In this document: piece by piece, positions 14,218-17,752 of the stretch
Position numbering within the stretch: position 1 is the first letter of the stretch
Layout: each line of letters starts with the position of its first letter
Assembly (NCBI GenBank): GCA_035656335.1
Contig: DASRSS010000106.1
Span: 1 to 17,752, forward strand
DNA length: 17,752 nt
Direction of reading: 5' to 3'
Source: DASRSS01 sp035656335
GTDB taxonomy: Bacteria; Actinomycetota; Actinomycetes; Mycobacteriales; Jatrophihabitantaceae
Position numbers and translations under genes: made by a program
The notes under the pieces: generated by a model
Databases searched by the model: none
Seen by the model: the letters and a program-made list of their open reading frames with translations, nothing else
Told to the model about the DNA's origin: nothing

Positions 14218-15656
14218 CAGCCGACTCCGGTGTGGTTGATCAGTGTGTCGAGCAGGTCGTTCATCGTGCTCAGCACCCGCGAGGACGCCTGGTAGGCGTG
14301 CTGCAGGGTGAGCATGTTGGTGACCTCCTCGTCGAGGTTGACGCCCGAGGCGGACTGCCGCAGCGCGTCGACGCTGCTGGTCACGGCGTCCTGCGTTGCC
14401 TGGCCCTGCTGGGCCAGCTTGCTGGACGCGGCGACCGCGCCGATGAGCGAGGCGTAGACGTTGTCGGCCGAGCCGCTCGCCGTCCCGAGCTGGGAAGCAC
14501 CCAGCGCGTTCGAGCCGTCCTTGTTCGGGATCGGGTTGCCGGATCCGTCGAGCTGCTGCAGCCCGGACGCGGCCACCAGGTTCGGGTCGGTCATGACGAC
14601 CTGGATGCCGGCCGCGATCGAACCCGGCCCGGTCGAGGTCGGCACCGAGAACATGTCGGTGCCGGCGTTGCCGGCGACGTCGTAGCCGTTGGCCTGCGCG
14701 CCGTTGACGGCCGTCGCCAGCGCCGTGGCCACCGCGTCGAGCTGGTTCTGCACGCCGGGCAGCGTGCTGGTCAGCGTTGTGAAGCTGCCGGCGGCGCTGC
14801 CACCGGACAGCGTGATCGCCGTGGTCGTGCCCGTGCTGGGGTCCAGCGCCGAGATGGCGTAGCCGGAGGTCGGGTCGTCCGACAGCGTCTGCGCGGTGTC
14901 GGTCGTGCCGTCGACGTACGTGACGCCGCCCGCGCCGGACGCGTCGGTGCCCACCTTGACCGTCGCCGTGCCGTCGGCGTTGATCGTGGCGACGCCACCG
15001 ACGAGCTGGCTGAGCTTGTCGAGCAGCACGTCGCGCTGGTCGAGCAGCGAGTTGTCCGAGACGCCGGTGTTGTGCGCGAGCCGGATCTGGGTGTTCAGCG
15101 CGGCCAGCGAGCTCGCCGCCGTGTTGGCCTCGTCCAGGTCGTTGCCGAGCGACTGCGCCGCGGCGGCACCGACGTCGGACAGCGACCGGCTCATCGAGTT
15201 CAGCGTGCTGGCGACGGTCGCGCCGTCCTGCAGCAGCACCGTGCGCGGCGCGGCGGACGTCGGGTCGTTGGCGACCTTGGCCCAGTCGGACCAGAACGTG
15301 CTCAGCTGCTCGGCCAGGCCGGTGTCGCTGGGCTCGGGGAAGATGTCCTCGATCTGGGACAGCTGCGCGGCGGTCGTGTCGGCCAGCGCGCTGCGCGAGT
15401 GCTCGGTGCGCGCGCGGGCGTCGATGACCGCGTCGTTGAGCCGCGACGTGCCGGTGACGGTCACGCCGCCGGGGCCGCCGCCGACCGTGTACCGGCGCGG
15501 GACGCCGCCGACCGGGTCGACGCTGGCGAGGTCGACCGACTGGCGCGTGTATCCCGGGGTGCTCGCGTTCGCGATGTTCTGCGACACGACCTGCAGCCCG
15601 TACTGGGACGCGGCGAGCGAGGTCGCGGCCTGCTGGATCCCGGAGAAGGTGCTCAC
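14217..15656 (-). CDS. flgK: Flagellar hook-associated protein FlgK (HAP1)
   Basis: First junction protein on the hook, a type III export substrate. The protein has 479 residues. The N-terminus MSTFSGIQQAATSLAASQYG with VSQNIANASTPGYTRQ is the rod/hook family signature. The C-terminus EEVTNMLTLQHAYQASSRVL with STMNDLLDTLI is the matching HAP1 end. The middle is Gly/Thr/Ser-rich and variable, as usual. The start is GTG 15656 with GGGGG about 7 nt upstream on the minus strand. The 3' end overlaps flgL by 1 nt. It follows flgN by 52 nt, which contain only the ribosome-binding site. Confidence 0.96.
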   Translation of the reverse strand: MSTFSGIQQAATSLAASQYGLQVVSQNIANASTPGYTRQSVDLASVDPVGGVPRRYTVGGGPGGVTVTGTSRLNDAVIDARARTEHSRSALADTTAAQLSQIEDIFPEPSDTGLAEQLSTFWSDWAKVANDPTSAAPRTVLLQDGATVASTLNSMSRSLSDVGAAAAQSLGNDLDEANTAASSLAALNTQIRLAHNTGVSDNSLLDQRDVLLDKLSQLVGGVATINADGTATVKVGTDASGAGGVTYVDGTTDTAQTLSDDPTSGYAISALDPSTGTTTAITLSGGSAAGSFTTLTSTLPGVQNQLDAVATALATAVNGAQANGYDVAGNAGTDMFSVPTSTGPGSIAAGIQVVMTDPNLVAASGLQQLDGSGNPIPNKDGSNALGASQLGTASGSADNVYASLIGAVAASSKLAQQGQATQDAVTSSVDALRQSASGVNLDEEVTNMLTLQHAYQASSRVLSTMNDLLDTLINHTGVG

Positions 15657-15708
15657 TCGATGCCCCCGTCGAAGTCCGTGCTGGTTGCGAAGAGATTCAG
15701 CGAAGCGC

Positions 15709-16242
15709 TCACGCCTGCTCGTCCAGGAGCATCGGGCCGGTGGCCAGGCTGACGGAGCTGCCGGTCGCGTCGTAGCCGGCGCCGATCGAGCCGGCCGTGC
15801 GGGCCAGGCTGTCCAGCGTCTCGCGGATCGCCGACATGCCGGCCTGCAGCAGTCGCTTGACGTCGCCGCCCATGTCCTCGATCTCGCCTACCAGCGCGCG
15901 CAGCGCGGTGCGGTGCTCGGCCAGCAGCGTGGCCCACGGCTCCGGCGCGACGGCGATCAGCTCGGTCAGCGTCGTCTCGTGCGGCAGGTGCAGCGACTCG
16001 GCCAGCGCCTCGATCTCCGCCGCCCGCAGCACCTCCGAGCCGCTCACCTGACGAACGGCCGCGTCCACCTCGTCGTTGACCCGGCTCAGCCAGCGGGTCG
16101 CCCCCGAGGTGAGCACCAGGCGCTGCACCGTCAGGCGGTACAGGACCTGCTCCAGCAGCTCGCGCTCGGTCCAGAGCAGCGCGCTGACTGCGGCGAAGGA
16201 CGCCAGTTCGGAATCGGTGTGGCTGGAAGGCAGCTTCGGCAT
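15709..16242 (-). CDS. flgN: FlgN-like flagellar export chaperone
   Basis: A helical, acidic cytoplasmic protein of 177 residues without a signal peptide, directly upstream of flgK, where FlgN chaperones for FlgK/FlgL usually lie. Supporting stretches are LLWTERELLEQVLYRLTVQRLVL and EHRTALRALVGEIEDM, the long amphipathic helices of the FlgN family. The family match is less clear than for its neighbours, so position carries much of the call. ATG 16242 (MPKLPSSH) was chosen, with GGTG about 5 nt upstream. A TTG at 16269 would add nine residues but has a poorly placed ribosome-binding site. On the minus strand GCCGATGG (16257-16250), near a sigma-28 -10, ends 7 nt before the ATG, so a leaderless sigma-28 transcript is possible but lacks a good -35. 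Confidence 0.75.
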   Translation of the reverse strand: MPKLPSSHTDSELASFAAVSALLWTERELLEQVLYRLTVQRLVLTSGATRWLSRVNDEVDAAVRQVSGSEVLRAAEIEALAESLHLPHETTLTELIAVAPEPWATLLAEHRTALRALVGEIEDMGGDVKRLLQAGMSAIRETLDSLARTAGSIGAGYDATGSSVSLATGPMLLDEQA

Positions 16243-16421
16243 GCCCACACCATCGGCGTCCAGCCGCAAAACCTAAGACCTGCGCGGCAGCAGCGGAAGT
16301 GCCGGATTCTGGGGCCTCCAGCACTGTACCGAGCGGTAACTTAGCGCGCCACGCCGGGAGTTCACAAAAAATTCACGTCTAGGACTTGCGCCGTGTGAAG
16401 TTCATGTGTGAGAGTGCTTCA
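16243..16421. promoter_or_regulatory. Divergent flgN/fliA control region with TTCAC repeats
   Basis: No gene is supported here. An AT-rich patch unusual for the window (TTCACAAAAAATTCACGTCT, 16361-16380) contains two TTCAC copies 11 bp apart. TTCAT at 16401 and TTCACGTC at 16418 follow, and TTCACGTC occurs exactly twice (16372 and 16418). TACCG-AG-CGGTA (16327-16338) is a short palindrome. GTGAAG/CTTCAC (16395-16422) could also pair. Binding of a flagellar master regulator or a promoter is likely, but no standard -35/-10 pair is clear. Confidence 0.45.
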
Positions 16422-16536
16422 CGTCGATCTAACACGAGCCGAGATCGACGGTGGGGCGGCCAAGGCGAAACCGACGGCCCCGTGGTCCAAACAGGGGGCC
16501 GGCTCGGACGTATGAGGTCCGCGAAACCGCGGTTTT
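16422..16536 (+). promoter_or_regulatory. Structured leader of fliA
   Basis: Three stem-loops precede fliA: CGTCGATCT/AGATCGACG (16422-16450, 9 bp), GGCCCC/GGGGCC (16476-16500) and CCGCG-AAAC-CGCGG followed by TTTT (16519-16536). GGCCCC could instead pair with GGGGC at 16453-16457, so two folds exclude each other. GCGAAACCG occurs at 16465 and again at 16521. A GC hairpin with a T-run just before a ribosome-binding site looks like an attenuator. No known riboswitch class was recognised. Confidence 0.45.
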
Positions 16537-16537
16537 C

Positions 16538-16544
16538 AAGGAGG
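16538..16544 (+). promoter_or_regulatory. Ribosome-binding site of fliA
   Basis: AAGGAGG lies 6 nt before GTG 16551, an almost ideal site. It decides the start against in-frame upstream candidates such as ATG 16512. Confidence 0.85.
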
Positions 16545-16550
16545 CCAGTC

Positions 16551-17429
16551 GTGTCGGCTGCACAGAGCAACGAGAACGTCCCCGCTGAGTCCGTCGAGGA
16601 ACTCGTCCGCACCCACCTGCCGCTGGTCGGCCACCTGGTGCGCGAGGTCCTGGGCCGGGTCCCCGCCCACGTCAGCCGCGACGACCTGGTCTCGGCCGGC
16701 ATGCTCGCCCTCGCGATGAGCGCCAAGAGCTTCGACGCCGCCCGCGGCGTCCCGTTCGGGCGGTTCGCGGCGATCCGCATCCGCGGCGCGCTCACCGACG
16801 AGCTCCGCACCATGGACTGGGCCAGCCGGGCCGTCCGCGGCAAGGCCCGCGAGATCGAGGCCGTCCGCAACGAGCTGGCCGCCACCCTCGGCCGCACCCC
16901 GAGCCGCGACGAGATAGCGCACTCGATGGGCGTGGCCGTCCACGAGCTGGACAGCGTCGAGGCCGACGTGCAGCGCGCCTCGGTCCTCTCGATCCAGGGC
17001 CTCACCGACAACGATGGCGCCGACCTGCTCAGCGACCGCGACGCCGGCCCCGAGGGCCTGCTGCTGCACCGCGAGCAGCTGGGCATCCTGCGCGACGCGA
17101 TCGCCGAGCTGCCCGACCGGCTGCGCACCGTCGTCGAGCAGTACTTCTTCGCGCAGCGCAAGATGGCCGACATCGCCGCCGAGCTGGGCGTCACCGAGTC
17201 GCGCGTGTCGCAGCTGCGCTCCGAGGCGCTGGTGATGCTGCGCGCCGGCATGCGCTCGCAGGACTCGGACGCCCCCGCCGTCGAGGCCACCACCTCCCGC
17301 CGCGCGAACGCGCAGGCCGCGTACGTGGCCGCCGTCGCCACCCGCTCCACCCTGGCCGGCCGGCTGCAGGCCAGCAGCCTGCTCGGCGAGGCCCGCGACG
17401 TCGTCTCCCGGCAGCGCATCGCGAACTGA
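16551..17429 (+). CDS. fliA: Flagellar RNA polymerase sigma factor (sigma-28, FliA/WhiG type)
   Basis: Alternative sigma factor for late flagellar genes, 292 residues. Region 2 (about 12-96) shows THLPLVGHLVREVLGRVP, DDLVSAGMLAL and the DNA-melting/-10 part RIRGALTDELRTMDW. Region 3 (about 97-150) contains LGRTPSRDEIAHSMGV. Region 4 (about 173-232) contains LPDRLRTVVEQYFF and the helix-turn-helix MADIAAELGVTESRVSQLRSEAL, which reads the -35. A further 58-60 residues (233-292), rich in Ala, Ser and Arg, follow region 4. That is longer than FliA/SigD proteins, which end near region 4. The gene diverges from the flgN operon and is followed by a strong terminator. A sigma-28-like promoter stands before the next gene, flagellin. 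Confidence 0.93.
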   Translation: MSAAQSNENVPAESVEELVRTHLPLVGHLVREVLGRVPAHVSRDDLVSAGMLALAMSAKSFDAARGVPFGRFAAIRIRGALTDELRTMDWASRAVRGKAREIEAVRNELAATLGRTPSRDEIAHSMGVAVHELDSVEADVQRASVLSIQGLTDNDGADLLSDRDAGPEGLLLHREQLGILRDAIAELPDRLRTVVEQYFFAQRKMADIAAELGVTESRVSQLRSEALVMLRAGMRSQDSDAPAVEATTSRRANAQAAYVAAVATRSTLAGRLQASSLLGEARDVVSRQRIAN

Positions 17430-17430
17430 A

Positions 17431-17453
17431 CTTCCCCCACGGGGCAGCGGAAG
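17431..17453. repeat. Half-copy of the 57-nt element arm
   Basis: CTTCCCCCAC, identical to the left arm of copy B at 11410, begins 2 nt past the fliA stop. It is followed by GGGGCAGCGGAAG, which allows only an imperfect hairpin. It may be a decayed copy or chance. Confidence 0.35.
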
Positions 17454-17490
17454 CGCCCGAGACCTTCTGGTCTCGGGCGCTTCTGGTTTT
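17451..17490 (+). terminator. Intrinsic terminator of fliA
   Basis: AAGCGCCCGAGACC and GGTCTCGGGCGCTT form a perfect 14-bp stem with loop TTCT, followed by CTGGTTTT. It begins 22 nt past the fliA stop and is the only hairpin in the window with a full stem and a clear T-run. Confidence 0.9.
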
Positions 17491-17530
17491 CGCAGGGCCG
17501 AAATCGGACGAAGATTCCTCGCCCGACACC

Positions 17531-17557
17531 TCAACTCCCCCAGGCGGATGCCGATCC
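17531..17557 (+). promoter_or_regulatory. Sigma-28-type promoter of flagellin
   Basis: TCAA (17531), a 15-nt spacer and GCCGATCC (17550) match the sigma-28/WhiG consensus TAAA-N15-GCCGATAA at 3 of 4 and 6 of 8 positions. Transcription would start near 17564, giving a leader of about 75 nt. Confidence 0.7.
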
Positions 17558-17567
17558 TGCATGCAGA

Positions 17568-17587
17568 CCGGTCCACGGATGGACCGG
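17568..17587 (+). promoter_or_regulatory. Leader hairpin 1 with GGA loop (candidate CsrA site)
   Basis: CCGGTCCA and TGGACCGG pair perfectly around CGGA. With the closing A the loop reads A-C-GGA, the ANGGA core that CsrA binds in hairpin loops. It lies at the expected 5' end of the flagellin mRNA. Confidence 0.6.
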
Positions 17588-17620
17588 CGCCCCGGCAGGG
17601 GCCGGCAAAACGAGACTCAA

Positions 17621-17635
17621 GTTTGGGAGGCAAAC
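17621..17635 (+). promoter_or_regulatory. Leader hairpin 2: flagellin ribosome-binding site in a loop (candidate CsrA site)
   Basis: GTTTG and CAAAC pair around GGAGG, so the Shine-Dalgarno sequence itself is the hairpin loop and displays GGA. GGGAGG ends 8 nt before the flagellin ATG. CsrA bound here would block ribosome entry. Between the two candidate sites a GCCCC/GGGGC hairpin (17589-17602) could hold them apart. Confidence 0.65.
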
Positions 17636-17638
17636 ACA

Positions 17639-17752
17639 ATGAGTCTTCGCATCAACACCAACGTTGCCGCGCTCAACGCGTACAACAACCTGAACGCCAA
17701 CCAGTCCAAGCTGGAGGGTGCGTTCGAGCAGCTGTCCTCGGGTCTGCGCATC
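17639..17752 (+). CDS. hag: Flagellin, N-terminal 38 residues (gene runs off the right edge)
   Basis: The start of the filament protein, exported by the flagellar type III system and polymerised outside the cell. Only 38 codons are visible: MSLRINTNVAALNAYNNL followed by NANQSKLEGAFEQLSSGLRI, which is the conserved D0 helix of flagellins, including NTNVAALNA and LSSGLRI. ATG 17639 has GGGAGG 8 nt upstream within a small hairpin. Transcription probably comes from the sigma-28 promoter at 17531 and translation is probably limited by CsrA. The gene could be called fliC or hag; the symbol is chosen for the Bacillus-like control system. Confidence 0.93.
   Translation, partial: MSLRINTNVAALNAYNNLNANQSKLEGAFEQLSSGLRI

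Noticed and set aside
16451..16500. Possible c-di-GMP (GEMM) riboswitch in the fliA leader
   Set aside because: GGCGAAACC is only superficially similar; the conserved GGACGCAAAGCC-like core and tetraloop receptor are missing.
17497..17504. GCCGAAAT as flagellin -10 element
   Set aside because: No TAAA-like -35 at 15 nt, and it overlaps the region just after the fliA terminator; the pair at 17531/17550 fits better.

Overview
The window is chromosomal DNA of a motile, high-GC actinobacterium. The base composition is strongly GC-rich, and GTG starts and very long non-coding frames are common. DUF3151, an actinobacterial family, sits beside fba, and the flagellar genes are of Gram-positive type. 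The genus cannot be named from this sequence. No tRNA, rRNA, CRISPR, integrase or transposase was seen.

Left third (1-4909, all minus strand): purA, a PQQ/beta-propeller lipoprotein, purD and the 5' part of purB, so three purine-biosynthesis genes with one envelope gene between them. purD and the lipoprotein gene have -10-like hexamers 6-7 nt before their start codons, as expected for leaderless mRNAs. A 57-nt hairpin element lies between purD and purB and supplies the last codons of purD. A second copy lies between fba and the DUF3151 gene.

Middle (4910-12501): a secreted OmpA-like/fibronectin-III protein runs on the plus strand, diverging from purA. The spacer between them holds three GGGAC-N4-GCC boxes exactly 23 bp apart. 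A translationally coupled sensor kinase and LuxR-type response regulator follow on the minus strand. Upstream of them is a secreted cupredoxin-like protein whose own upstream region carries two GGAC/GTCC palindromes, also 22-23 bp apart. DUF3151 and class II fructose-bisphosphate aldolase (fba) come next.

Right third (12502-17752): flagellar genes. flgN-flgK-flgL-fliW-csrA form a minus-strand operon in the order known from Bacillus subtilis. Diverging from it are fliA (sigma-28), a strong terminator and the start of a flagellin gene. The flagellin gene has a sigma-28-like promoter and a short leader with two hairpins that each show GGA in the loop, one of them being the ribosome-binding site. 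Promoter, leader, CsrA, FliW and flagellin together look like a complete CsrA-FliW-flagellin homeostatic switch.

Most genes are ordinary core genes. The unusual material lies between them: the 57-nt element, the 23-bp tandem boxes, the structured fliA leader, several long perfect inverted repeats and the flagellin leader.
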